Positions 26,196-38,099 of a stretch of 64,000 nucleotides of DNA are shown piece by piece. Numbering within the stretch: the stretch's first letter is position 1; every line of letters begins with the position of its first letter. The position numbers were made by a program, and so were the translations under genes. This DNA is from Lophius americanus (taxonomy: Eukaryota > Chordata > Actinopteri > Lophiiformes > Lophiidae): NCBI GenBank assembly GCA_037951165.1, contig JBBDHG010000003.1:11134001-11198000 (forward strand), read 5' to 3'. The notes under the pieces are model-generated. The model did no database searches. It saw only the letters and a list, made by a program, of their open reading frames with translations, and was not told the origin of the DNA.

Positions 26196-26699
26196 CTTTT
26201 TTGGCGGGCGAATTCCATCTTTATAGAAAACAATCGCTAACAAGTAGTAGCAGTAGTGATGGTGAAGATATTAGTTACATAAAATGTAACTTATCTTTAC
26301 AAGCACATCATGTTAGTTTGTGCCACCTCCAAATTAAATAAATTAGGAGTTCAATATATTGGTATCATATTTTCTTTTAATGTTCACAATTGTCTCTTTT
26401 CGTAAATGCATTTAGTTTGAAACACAACCCCGGAAGTTGTTTCTTACGCTTCGCCATTGCTCTTCCGTGTGTGATTAGCGTGTTTATTGGGATTTCGTGT
26501 AGCTCACATTCGGTTGTCATCTTTAACATAGTCTTAGTAAATAAAGGTGACACGGATTAAGACATTGTTGGGCTTAAGGTTTTTTCACATTAACTCTGGA
26601 GCAAATCTAACCAGATCTGAAGCAGGTTATGTTAGCATAATGCCAGCTAGTGTTTATGTTTGACGTCTCTGGTCTGAGAAGAGGAAATCACTCGTCGTT
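26196..26699 (+). promoter_or_regulatory. nsmce2: nsmce2 promoter and 5' UTR
   Basis: There is an E2F-like TTTGGCGGGCG near 26200-26210, an ETS site CGGAAGT at 26431-26437, and an inverted ETS-type CTTCCG near 26462. Paired ETS motifs without a TATA box are common at housekeeping promoters, which suits a genome-maintenance gene. The transcription start is not defined; a non-coding first exon cannot be excluded. Confidence 0.4.
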
Positions 26700-29600
26700 A
26701 TGTCTCTCAGTGCGGTCCACGGAGCAATTTCGAGCCTGAAATCTTGCCAGGCAGACATCGGGACAGGAATGGATATCGTGACACATGTGGCTATGGAACT
26801 GGCGGAAGATCAGGGTGAGGATTACTCCCAGTTAGTATGTCACACACACACTTATTTCCCAGGTCTTTTCTACACAATACATCAGGATCCTGTTTGAATC
26901 CCTGGTTCGAATCACCCTATTAAGTAAATCTTCATATATTATTCATTTAAAGTGACTTTAATGATATAGTGTAGTTAAAATGTCATGCTACTCATTTGCC
27001 AATACATCTTTTAAGATAAATTGTTCGGTTCGTTCCTGAACATTAATCTGTCGTTGTTAATTGCTGAATATAATTTGTAGAAATATTAACAAACTTCAAG
27101 ATAGGAAGAAGCGCCTTACTGCAGAAGTGCATTTCGTTAACCAAATAAAAAAAACAATTTATGCTATCTTTTCTCTTTATTAAGAGATAAGGAGGATATG
27201 TGTTATTGCACGGGCCCTGTAATGGTTATCACGCATCTGTAACTCTAACAAGCATCCCTACATTTATAAATGTCTCACAATTCTCGTGTAATAAGGAAAA
27301 TATTGATCACTTCTCAATCTGGGATGCTGGTACACGTAGGAGTTTAATCCTCATTTCCAACAGCTGTGCATCATTGCTCCGGTGTGTAGTGACGTCACAC
27401 AACTCTGAACAGTGGCTGAGGCAGTGACAGTCATTTTTCTGGAGCTTCAGACAAGTTTATATGTTATTCAATATGCAAGAGTCTAGCTCATCCTAAACTG
27501 TCAGGCAGCCATACAGTTTCATGTTAATAGTAAACAAGCTACTGAACGCCGCTTTCCCAATATAATAAGTGTGTTACACCCACAACAGGTGATAAGATGA
27601 GGGAAAGACCACAAAGGAGTACAGAATTTATCTAGAGTTATTAAACATACTCATTATACAACTTAATTATCCCTTTTGCGTCTTCTTGCTGATCAGTGCA
27701 GCGGTTAATGAAACGGCAGGGGTTAAGTCATTCTGCACACAGTAAACACTTCAAACAGTTCTTGAGTGCCTTCAAACAATTCCAAAAATAAATAGACACT
27801 TAATAAATTCACAGCATTGTCCTTTTTTCTTTTCTTTTTTTTTTTTTACCACTGTAGCATAACCTGAGTCGATTATGGGGAAGCAGATGACTGAAAATTT
27901 AAAAAAATAAAGAAAAGAAACCCACAAACAAAGAAAACTAGTCCTCCCTGAGGGCACTATCCATATATTTTCTTGCCTGCTACCAGCTCATGTGCCAGGG
28001 TGGACTAGACAGAGAAGAAACCCCAACATAATTGAACCTGTGGCAAGAACAGCTTGGACCGCAGATACTCTGCAAAGAAACAAATATCCAAAACCTTTAA
28101 TCCACTTTATTAAGTTAAATATAAAATACAAGATTAGAAATATCAAAGGCCCAAAATGAGTAAACTTCAAGATACCTGGTACGACGCTCTTTCCTGTTCT
28201 GACTACCAGCCGTCATCTTCTTGGAAGGGATATACATTTACAATGACGCAGAACTAACTGTTTTTAAACACAGTGAACAGCAATGCAATGATTCCCTGCA
28301 TGCTAACACGGAGTGAGGTGTTCACCTGCCCCTCCAGCCTGAAACACAACGCACTTTGTGTTCCTCTGCAGGTAGCCCTATATACCTGCGACTGTGTCAT
28401 GCCCCTCTTTCTCCATGTCAGGTGTCACAAGTTCGCTCACGGTGGAAAACACAAATGAAAGATCATAACGTGACCAAAAAGGACTGTGTCACACAGCCAA
28501 TGAAAGGACACATACAGTTACAAATGCGTGATAAATATTACAGGGAATGTGCAAACATATAAACACATCCTCCATATCTGGTAATTACGAGATTCTGATC
28601 TCATAATAAAGAGATTCTGATCTCATAATTACAAGATTCGGATTTCGTAATTACAAGGCTTTTTCTCTCAAATACCAGATAAGGTGTCTGATTTTTTTAT
28701 TTTATTTGGTGAATGCAATGCGCTTCTCTACCTTACAAGTGCTTCAATGATAATTATTCAATCATATCATACTAATACTAACTAATACTAATGTCCTCCA
28801 CAATTATTGGAACCCTTAAAATCAATAAGTAAAGTTAAATTTGAAAAATGTTTTATTTTCAATTCCCATGCTCTTTGATTTAAATGTTTAACAAAAATCG
28901 AACATTTTGTTCAAGTAACAAAATCAGTAAACTACAAAAAACCTCTGCCAAGGTTCAACAGTACCCTGCATAGACATACATACAGTACATATTATTCTGC
29001 ACACCTTGTATTTGTAGACACTGATTGTTATCAGAATCAGTGTTATCATTTGAATCAGGATAATTTCATAAAAAGATTCCTCCATTAATTTATGAGTTAT
29101 TGCCAGCCTCTTAATCTACCAGAAACTCCAACAAACTCTCAGTATCTTTCAAATACGTTCATCTTTCCTTATTCCCATATGGCTTTCTTTCAGTGTCTCT
29201 GCTCAGCAATGAAAGCAATGTGCTGCGAGGTGATGTCACAGCTTCAGACAGCTTACTTTATTTTAACTGTTATTCCGGTTGTCATCTTTCACTACAGGCA
29301 CAAAGACAATGTTTGGATGAACTCCAAAACGGCATTTTCCACTTTAAATTTGTCTATAGTTTTCTCTTGAGTTTTGCCAGAATGTGACGGCACCGCCGAG
29401 CCCATCCTGTTGTGTTTCCTAAATCTTGCTCACAAAAAACAAACGCATACAAGTGAAAACATAATCTCCTACCTTGGTGAGGGTAAAAAAACCCTAAAAA
29501 TTCTATTATTTACATAAAACATTATTTGTCCATCAAATAAAAGGTAACGGTATAGTATATTTCTTATACTATTTTATATTTTTAGGTTCACCTGTTTAAG

Positions 29601-32600
29601 TAGGAACCCTAAAGGGGCTTCCCGTTCTATTAGGTTATAAATATTAGGTGTCACATGCCTAATTCTCTTTAATAATCTTCAGAATGAGAAAAAACAGAGA
29701 ACACAGCAATGTTTTTGTTTTGTCTCATTTTACTAATTTTTTTAAACTCTGCCAATAATTCTACACACCCTGTGCTTGCTCTCACTGATGCATATCTAGC
29801 TAATAATTACACTGATTGTGAAATTTATTTACCACTTTGTTACTTACATTCTTTTCAATGTATATTTATTAGCATTTTATATATGTAGTGCCATTATTGC
29901 TTTTATTAGAAAAATGAGTCGGATATAATTTCCGCCTGTGTGTTCTGTCATGTTACAGATAACGGAGTGAATCCTGCTATCAAGGAGATGGAGACGATGC
30001 TTGTGGAGTGTGCCAGGCTTGACAGGGAGGTTAACTACTTTGTTGATGCCGTGCAACAAGTCATAGCAGAGGTGATGTCTACCAAAGATAGTCTAAAGAC
30101 ACAAGTGGAAAGTGTCCTTTCCTTTTATTTCTCAAGAATGTTTTTATTAGAATATGGATGTAAATGTACCAATATTAGAAATAGAGGTTTTGTTGTTTAG
30201 AAAGTCATTCACAGCCCCTTGTGACCCCTGCTACGACGTGTCCATCCAGTTTTTCTTGAGTGGCACATCTTAATGTCAAGGTGTCAGCTGTAAATGTCAC
30301 AGAAAACACTGAAGTTCATTCCTGTTATAAGGAGTCAGTCCAACCTACTTCAATTTGTGTAGGCTACTATACCAGAGGCCATGTTCTGCCTGTCTGCAAA
30401 TGTGAAGGAGCAGTTCACAAAGAGGACAGCCAAACTCTCCGATGCTGATCTGCAAAACCACCAGAAAGTTGTGACCTTCATGAAGAACATCAACTCTCTC
30501 AACCAAGGTATGGTAATAATCTGACTTTACGCGCTGTTTGACTAAATGTAATATTCAGGACCTATACCAAACTGAGCCCTTCCTGCTATAGGACACATCA
30601 GCCACAGAGAGAGAGAGAAATTGCCATTGTATTCTGCCTTTAGGGCAATTACCTTAATTTCAGCGGTCACCAGAGTGGGCCTAGATTAAAATCACGTTCG
30701 TACCTCTTGTTTTCAGCTTTTTAATTGTTCCCCTTATTACACTTATACCAAAGAGGCCCCTAAAAAACAACCCCTATGGCTCACTCATTGTATCGTTTAC
30801 TGTTTTTTAATAAGCACAGAATAATCTTAGGCTATTCAGTTGTTGAGCTTGAACAAAAACAATTAACATTTGACTCTTTATTGTGTTTAATAGCTTTAGG
30901 TGCGGATAGTTGTTTCAGATATCAGTGTACCTGAAGGCAAGTTGATAACGTTATTTGATGTAATATCCGTAGGTTATATGTACTGCTGTAATGTAAATTT
31001 ATTTGACTTTGTCTCTTCTGCCAAAGTCAGAGTTTGTGAAGTGGTTGTATTATCCGACAAGCAGCACGTTTTTCATGATACAATCCCAATTCTTAGAAGG
31101 GTGGGAAATCTCAATAAAAAAAAAACAGATTGCAATGATTCAAATTTTAAATTAAAATGAACACAGGATGTTCGAGTCGATTCATATACACCAAACTTGG
31201 ACTAAATCGGATCAACAGTTGAAAAACTCAGTATCAGAAATATAAAACCAACCTTTCCCAAAATCAATGCAATTGTTCCTCGCACTAAGTACTATCTGGA
31301 TATAAGGTTTTAAAATGATTCATGAAAGTTTTTGAGTTATGTCTGGAAAAAGCTCAAGTAAAATATGGACTATTAAAGTAGGACACGTGATAAAGTTCAC
31401 CCTAGTTTTGGAAATTTACAACTCTCCTTTCCCAAAATCATTCTAGGTCTTCCTCACACTGAGGTATTTGTGGGTATACAATTTGATAAATGAAATAGTT
31501 TTTGAGCTATAACACTGACTCAAACAAATCGATAATATCTCCGACTTTTCGGGAATACAAATACACTGCTCAAAAAAAGCAACACCAAGCCAGTTATAAT
31601 TCTGGGATATCAACCTGTCCATTTAGGAAGCACAAGTTCTTGTGTATCACTTTGAACTGTTTTGGTGCAAATGAAAGTGACAACGGGTGCAATGGAGGGG
31701 CAAATGTATGACGACCCCCAAAAAAGGAATATCTCTGCACGGGCTGGCCACAATCCGTAACTCTCTACTCATCTTTCCTGACTGACTTTTCTCTAGTTTT
31801 GTGTTCTACTGGTGTCTTTGTCACTACTTGTGACATGAGGCAGTACCTGCAGCCCACTGATGCTGCTCAGGTGGTCCGGCTCCTCCAGGATGGCTTATGT
31901 CTGCTTGCAGTTGCTAGACGGTTGCTGTTTCTCCTAGCCCATTCTCAAGAGCATACATTTACATCCATTCCAAGTTCTGAATACTGTCATTAACAGACTG
32001 CATGAGGGTAGCACCAGGGCCCGACGTACTGGGACCTGTGCTCACAGCCCATTACCGTGGAGCTCAACTCTTCACCAGAGAACAGAATTGGCAGGATCTC
32101 CATTAGTGCCCCGTTCTCTTCACAGATGAGAGCAGGTTCAAACTGAGGTCATGTGGGAGATTTGACAGAGTCTGGAGATGCGGTGGAGAACGTAATAATG
32201 CTGCATCATTATCCAGCAGGACAGGTTTGGTGATGGATCAGTGATGGTCTGGGTAGACAAATCTTTGGATGGTCTCACAGACCTCCATGGGTTAGCCATG
32301 TACCTGTTATGTACCAGGATGAAACTCAGACCCACTATCAGACCTTACACTGGTCCAGTGGACCTTGGGTTCCCCTTGATCCAGGATAATGCCGGACTTT
32401 ATGTGGTCAGAGTGTGTAGGCAGCTCCTGGAGGATGAAGGTATTGATGTCATTGACTGGTGCTCATGTGCCACGAACCTGAATCCACCGGAGAACCTCTG
32501 AGACGTTTTGTATCGCTGCATCAGACGCCACCACCACTGACCACAGACTGTCCAGGAGACCTGATCCAGGTCTGCTAGGAGATCCCCCCAAAATGTCGTC

Positions 32601-34386
32601 CTCCATATTATCAGGAGCATGCCCAGAAGGTGTGAGGAGGTCCCTTTGGCATGTGGGGGTCGAACACATTCCTGGGTCACATAACGAGTTGTTGTGATGA
32701 AATTCACTTCAGTTGGATCAGTTTTCGATTTCAGTTTTTCACTTTGATTTTTGTTGTAATTTAGAATCCAGCGCTAATGGTTTAATTATTTTGATTTCCA
32801 TTGATTGTTGTTGTATAATTATGTTCTAAACAAATGACACAATGTATATAAATAAGGATTTTAGACTTGAACGTTTGTTTCATCGAGATCTGGACTGTGA
32901 TTCCCTGAATTTTATTTGAGCAGTGTATGCAGGTAGAGTCAATGTGGGCTCTACCTGTGGGAAGTGCTTGGGGGATTTTTGGGGATATACCCTTGTTGTC
33001 CTGCAAGACAGATCATGCAATTTTGTCGAGAACAATTTCTAAACTGTTGAACTATTTACCCTTGCAGATTTTGACAAAGTGGTAAATCTCCCCACATGTG
33101 AGGGACCGATCATTTAGAAAATCCCTCTTTCATTTCAGTAATGATACTATTACTTGTTGTCATTAAAAACCTTTTTTTTGTGGAAAGATTGCCCCGTCCA
33201 CTTCAGATACACTTTGTTGCCATAAAATAAGTCTATACTAAAAAATGAAGCTGATGAGTTACAACTTAAGATATATTGTCTTTGAATTGTTTTCAACTGA
33301 AATTATTGGAAAAAGGATAAGGAAGCTATAATATTCTGTTTCATAGCGCGTCCCAGCGTCTTTTGTTGTATAACAAAAGAAGGATCAACTCTTCATTTAG
33401 AAACACCTGAGAGGACCACGTCCATGTGGACATAGTCATGCTGTCAAACCAGTTCATCATTTTTTATTCCTGGTATTAGACCTTTTGAGGCAGGCTGTTT
33501 GTTGTGTTTCCAGAAAACCAAGAGTCAGCAGGTATCACGGAGGAGCTGGATGACGACATCAGTGTTACACAGAGCCAAGTCAACTTCACCTGTCCACTCA
33601 CGCAGGTAGGATTAATGGATCGTTCATGTTCCCACACTGAATACTTTTTATTTCAAAACATTTCCATTCAAGAATGTTATTATCGTTGTATTAAAATATT
33701 TATAGAAAATTAAGAAAAGTGCCTTGATATGTGTGTGCGTGTTCTTCCTCTGTATTTATACTACTGTACTAATACTGTAATACACCACTGTGTATCTGTA
33801 CTCAAGGTGGATATGGTGAACCCGGTGAAGAATAAGGTCTGTAACCATCATTATGATGAAGAAGCCATACTGGGCCTGATCAAAACAAAACACAAACAGC
33901 AAAAGAAATGCCGGTAAGACACTTTACCTTTGGGGGCTGTTGGGAAATTGAGTCAGGTTTTACTGCTGTAAAGAACTAGGGGGGCCCCAATTTACTTCTT
34001 CTTTATAGAATTAGGTTCATGCTGGAATGAATTTGAGCTGTGACTGGTCAGAGAGGATGACTAATGATAGCTCATTGCATGGTTTACGTTGGTTTCAAAG
34101 AAAGCTAACAGTTTTCGTGGTGGCATGCACAATTATCGCAGCGAAACTGAGGAGGGGTTTCTTCACGAAGGTTCAGGGTTTCGATTGAGGAGTAGCTGTT
34201 ATAAGTTTCCGCAGGGCTTCAATGCAGCGGTTTGTTATAACACGCCACGTTTCCGTCCTTTTTTTGTCTTCTAGCTGTCCTGTGGTGGGATGTGGCAACA
34301 CAAATGTGAAAAAGTCTGATCTGATTCCCGACCAGATGTTGAAGAGAAAGATCCAGAGCCAAAAAAGTCAGGGCAACCGGACGTAG
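26700..34386 (+). CDS. nsmce2: E3 SUMO-protein ligase NSE2 (MMS21), six exons
   Basis: NSE2 is the SUMO ligase subunit of the SMC5/6 complex, acting in DNA repair and replication-fork stability in the nucleus. Exons: 26700-26814, 29959-30071, 30363-30507, 33514-33605, 33807-33913 and 34275-34386; 684 nt, 227 residues (human is 247 from memory). The N-terminal helical region is divergent but alignable (AISSLKSCQADIGTGMD). The C-terminal SP-RING carries the zinc ligands C167, H169, C192 and C197, with the same 2/23/5 spacing as human. An acidic DDDISVTQSQ segment precedes FTCPLT. The junction between exons 2 and 3 is the least certain: a downstream donor near 30102 would add about ten residues. 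Introns 1 and 3 hold large transposons. The stop is followed by AATAAA at 34479. Confidence 0.92.
27184..28680. mobile_element. Long-inverted-repeat element, copy A (nsmce2 intron 1)
   Basis: The left arm at 27184-27249 (GGAGGATATGTG ... ACGCATCTGTAACT) is the imperfect reverse complement of 28500-28590. Further inward homology extends to about 28440 when compared with copy B near 52.6-53.4 kb. Beyond the right arm lie four copies of a 22-bp unit built on TAATTACGAGAT (about 28580-28675). Internal parts, such as the segment around 27365-27460, are also shared with copy B. No transposase is seen, so it is probably non-autonomous. An unrelated insert may lie between 27.6 and 28.3 kb. Confidence 0.65.
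29085..29350. repeat. Dispersed repeat copy in nsmce2 intron 1
   Basis: This is the second copy of the family at 15.54 kb and 53.54 kb, starting ATGAGTTATTGCCAGCCTC at about 29092. The later ACAATGTTTGGATGAACTCC part aligns with 15788 onward. As in the 53.5-kb copy, it sits about 400 bp or less to the right of a long-inverted-repeat element, so the two may be parts of one larger unit. Confidence 0.5.
31161..31520. repeat. Dispersed repeat, similar to 63.5-64.0 kb
   Basis: Two diverged sub-copies (near 31245-31320 and 31415-31505) share CTTTCCCAAAATCA, a TTCCTC-GCACT block and TTTTTGAG(T/C)TAT. The same series (CCGTTCCTGAAATCACT ... TTGAGTTATGTCC) recurs at 63860-64000. This is an unnamed interspersed repeat with an internal tandem character. 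Confidence 0.5.
31562..32927 (+). mobile_element. Tc1/mariner element, family 2, nearly full length, inactive
   Basis: The ends are TACACTGCTCAAAAAA (31562) and TTTGAGCAGTGTA (ending 32927), a perfect terminal inverted pair including the TA target dinucleotide, giving 1366 bp. Inside, the + strand carries a broken Tc1 transposase. Recognisable parts include MVWVDKSLDGLTDLHGLA (32243 on), PLIQDNAG (32380) and DWCSCATNLNPPENL, where intact relatives have WPARSPDLNPIE. Stops and frameshifts disable it, and the third catalytic acidic region reads NLNPPEN. It sits in nsmce2 intron 3, in the sense orientation. Confidence 0.85.
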
Positions 34387-34478
34387 TACTCTACACAGTA
34401 TCGCCATTGGAAAAAAATGATGATGTTTTTATGTTTCAGCTAGAGCGTTCAATTTGTACTAATATTATGTTAAATGTC

Positions 34479-34484
34479 AATAAA
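34479..34484 (+). terminator. nsmce2: nsmce2 polyadenylation signal
   Basis: AATAAA lies 93 nt after the nsmce2 stop codon, in an AT-rich context. It is the first hexamer downstream. Confidence 0.7.
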
Positions 34485-34489
34485 GGTTT

Positions 34490-36200
34490 CATACATTTTG
34501 TAAATCAGTACCACTAAAGTCGTATTTGGATTTTGGAGTGAAATTGTGAAAAACAAAACTAAAGTTTTGCTGTCTACATGATGCAGTAACTTCGTAGAAC
34601 CAGAAGAGAGCAGTGTTTGCAGAAGGTCACAAGATCCTGCAGAAACTGAAGAAAAGAAATTCACTCGCTCTAGAGTGGGTAACCAGAAATTCTAAATCCT
34701 GGATTCATTAATTTCAGTCTTTTTTTAAATTAAATTTTGGGTTGAATTATCATTTTGAGCTTTAATTATCCTGTTTATAATAAGGGAACATTTGCAAGTA
34801 AATGAAATAGGACGTTGGAGATACCAAAAGAACTTCCTCAAAAGACTGACATGTGAATGAGCCACAAACACATTTCTTTCAGATCAACATTCTTTCAGAT
34901 CAGCGTGTTCGTACTCTGCTGTGTGATTAAGTCTCTCCCTTTCTGCCCGCTCTTACTCCCTGTGAAGGGTCTTTGTTCCAAAGAGAAACAAACAAAGGCA
35001 GTGTTGCGATGAAGCTACGTGAAGCTAATCTTTTAATAACCTTACATCAGCCTCATTAAAAAAACAAATTGCACTTTCATTCCAAATAGTGCGTCACACC
35101 GCACTAAGAGCATTTTGTCTGCAAAGATATTAAGTGGAAACAAATGTTTTGGCTCCTGTTGACTCTTTACGCCACTCCTTTATTTTACCATCCTGCATGT
35201 CTAATGTTGTTTACGGCACATGCTAAATCACACGTAATTTCACAGCAGCAGTCTAATTTGTGGAAAGTGCACTCCAAAGCATGCATCCACCACATCACAG
35301 CACAATTAAGGCTGTTCCTTTGAAAAGGAGGCAGAAGCTGCAAATATGTACAGACTGCTGGCAGCACTGCTCACACATGCAATGCTCATCCGTTCCCTAT
35401 GGTGGTTTGCCTTTCTCTGCTTCTGTTTGATCTTGAATTCACATTCATCTGTTCAGAAGCTCCATGAGGAAGGTGTAATTGCTGCCCAACACTGTGAGCC
35501 TCTGTATCTGGATTGTCAAAGTAGGACTTTACCTTTGGCTAGACGTGAATGCGTTCTCACCAACTGACAGCGGATGCTGACCAAGGCTGGTCCACAGGGG
35601 GTCAGACAGGAAGGAGATGAGAGGACATGCCTCAAAGTATGAAGTCTGGTCTTGCTTACTTGGTGCTGTTTATGGTGGCTCAATATTACAGTTCTGTAGA
35701 GTAATCAGGATCAAATTCCCACTTAAGTGACCCACATGACCTCCCCACGCTATAGTGAACACACATTTTCTTTGGAATTAAGTTGTTTGAGAATGCAAGT
35801 GGTACCAGGTCACTAAGCACAGAGAACTTTTACTTTGCCTTCACTTTCTGCATTAATACTTCCTTCAGAATGAAGGAAGTATTAATGCAGGAAGTGTCTT
35901 TTAATTGCTTATTCAAGAAAGAAAACGTTATTCAGTACGTGAATCACTGGGGAGATAAGTATTTTCCACTTAAAGATATAGAAACAAACAAAAAAAGAAC
36001 TGTAACTTGTTTTAATAAGCTATTGATACGACACTGTAAATAATATTTTCATGGTAATGACTTACTTGTGACATTTTGGTATTTTTCCATTACTTTTTAA
36101 CAAAATATTTAGATTTTCACAGCAACATTATGTTTCCCACATATTCTGACCGTAATAAATAAAGATTGTATAGTGTATAGTATATTTCTCACCAGTACCA
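34490..36200. other. Intergenic stretch, no gene seen
   Basis: No exon or domain can be recognised on either strand. The one structured item is the 55-bp hairpin at 35842. In human, TRIB1 follows NSMCE2, but none of the trib1 kinase-like exons are visible here or up to lratd2. Confidence 0.45.
35842..35896. repeat. 25-bp-stem inverted repeat with 5-nt loop
   Basis: The left arm 35842-35866 and right arm 35872-35896 are reverse complements with a single mismatch (a possible G-U pair in RNA), around the loop AGAAT. The innermost 19 bp are perfect. It could be a recent snap-back duplication or a structured RNA stem. Confidence 0.85.
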
Positions 36201-36209
36201 CGCTTAAGC

Positions 36210-37120
36210 AAAATCAAAAGAAATTATGGGAACGTTCTAAAGCTATGCTGAAGCTCTGGGACTCCAAAGCGAGACACACCGAAGGCTTGTCCAGGAAGGC
36301 CCAAAAGATCCATTGAGAACATCCGAGGGTTCACCAGCATCTCGGACCTCTCTAAGGGTCATGGTCCATGGCTCCACCAGTCAAAAGACACAGCCAAAAC
36401 AGCATCCATAGGAGGACATTTAGACCCATTTGAATTTTGCCAAAACACACCTTGATGATCCTCAGAGCGCTGGAAGATTCTATGGAAGAGCTGAAAGTTG
36501 GACTGCTGGAAAGATGGTGGTCCAAATATTCCAAAAAAAAGAACATTATCCCTACAGTCAAGCATGGAGGAGGCAGTGTAAAGTTGTCGGGATGCTTTTC
36601 TGCTTAAGGTCCATGACAATTTGCTATGTGAAGGAGGTGAGGGAAACATCAATTTTGTTCTCCACCAGAAGATTCTGAAACACAATGTCAAGTCATCAGT
36701 TTGTGATTTGAAGCTCAAGCGCAACTTGGTCATGCAGGAAGTACCCCTTTAAATGGACCTAAAGAATAAAATTAAAGTTTTGGAGTGGCCTATTCCAAAT
36801 CAGGACCCATCCCACATTTGGATTTTGTAGCAGAACCTTAAAAGAACCTTAAATGCTCAGGAATCGTCCCAGGCGGCTGTACCAAAACAGTTATACAAAG
36901 ATGAGTCAGCCAAAATTCCACCGCAGGGACATCAGAGATTAACCTCCTGTCATCAGAAGTGTCCTGTCACTGACAACACCTGTGCTTTTCCCCCTCTGAC
37001 AAATCAAACAACTTTCTTCTTCTGTTGATATCCAAGTCCGGGTTAGAGATGTTGACACTAAATTGTCACGAAATTTAGAATGAAAATGAATATGCAGAAA
37101 GAACCATATAGAACCAGTCA
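36210..37120 (+). mobile_element. Tc1-like transposon remnant, family 3
   Basis: The + strand contains text matching a salmon/fish Tc1-type transposase gene: TTTGCCAAAACACACCTTGA (36435), AGAACATTATCCCTACAGTC followed by AAGCATGGAGGAGGCAGTG, AAGCTCAAGCGCAACTTGG (36711) and TTGGAGTGGCCTATTCC (36778). The frame is broken many times, and the terminal repeats are not identified. It is a third Tc1 family, distinct from the copies at 3.9/13.7 kb and 31.6 kb. Confidence 0.7.
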
Positions 37121-38099
37121 CTTTTTATTCCGTTGTGGGACAAAAGTTTTTTGTCTGGATGTTTACAATGAAGCAAACTGAAGTTCATTTAAGTGAATAA
37201 AAGTAAGCCCTCCAATTTCCAGAAACTTTGATGTTATCAAATGCATATTGATTTGTTGGGTCCCCTGTGTTTAAGAGGATGAGAAAAAACTTGTGTTAAT
37301 GGCATTTAGTCTTGACCAGTCTTGTTTTTCAAGGCTTTTATAATCCTAATCCTCAAATTACATCATGAGTCCTTCTACATACAGCACAGGGATAATTTGT
37401 GAGTTTACATGGCAATCCGATTTCACTCTTAAACCTCATTGCATCATGGAACACAGATTTCAGATTATGGAAACCTTGAGTGAATTGATTCAGTGAAACT
37501 GTCATACAGTAAAGCTGAGTCCAAGTCTACGCACAGAATCGATCTGAAAGTGATTATCAAACACTCCTTACAAAGTACAGAATATAATAAGTGGTTCAAA
37601 CACCCTTCACGGTTAACCTTGTTACTCACTGTATGTGTGTGTGCTGCTCTCTGCTCAAGAAAGTAGGATCATTTACTTCTAGATTTTCTACCCCACATAA
37701 TTAAGCGTAATACAAACATCTCTCATCCTGTCCAAATGCAAAATTAGTTTGATATATATTATGCCAAAGCCAAACCACACCTTTTTCTCATGGCCCCTTT
37801 CAGAAATCATTAAGTTTACTCTTCTCTTTAGTCCACAGAGACCCAACTTTTCCCACATCAAGGAGAATAAAAGATTCTGGTTCTATTGGCAGAATCGTCA
37901 GGTTGAAAGTCTGAGAAAAATGTACTTTCCAGGCCGTAACTCAAAAACTGTTAAACATACTTTCATGCAACTCCACAAACACATCATATACACTCATAAA
38001 TAATATTGTAGAGCTTTAACATTCTGAATTTGTCGTCGGGGAAACAATTTGGTTATATTTGAAGCTCTGAGTGTTTTCACAGAGTCTAACTTTAAACTC

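Noticed and set aside
27390..27397. TGACGTCA in nsmce2 intron 1 as a CRE
   Set aside because: It lies inside a transposable element copy and is altered in the other copy, so regulatory meaning is doubtful.
32241..32501. 86-codon frame as a host gene in nsmce2 intron 3
   Set aside because: It is a broken Tc1 transposase piece inside clear Tc1 terminal repeats.
36352..36733. Minus-strand frames of 69 and 124 codons
   Set aside because: They are antisense to the Tc1 family 3 remnant, whose sense strand carries the recognisable transposase text.
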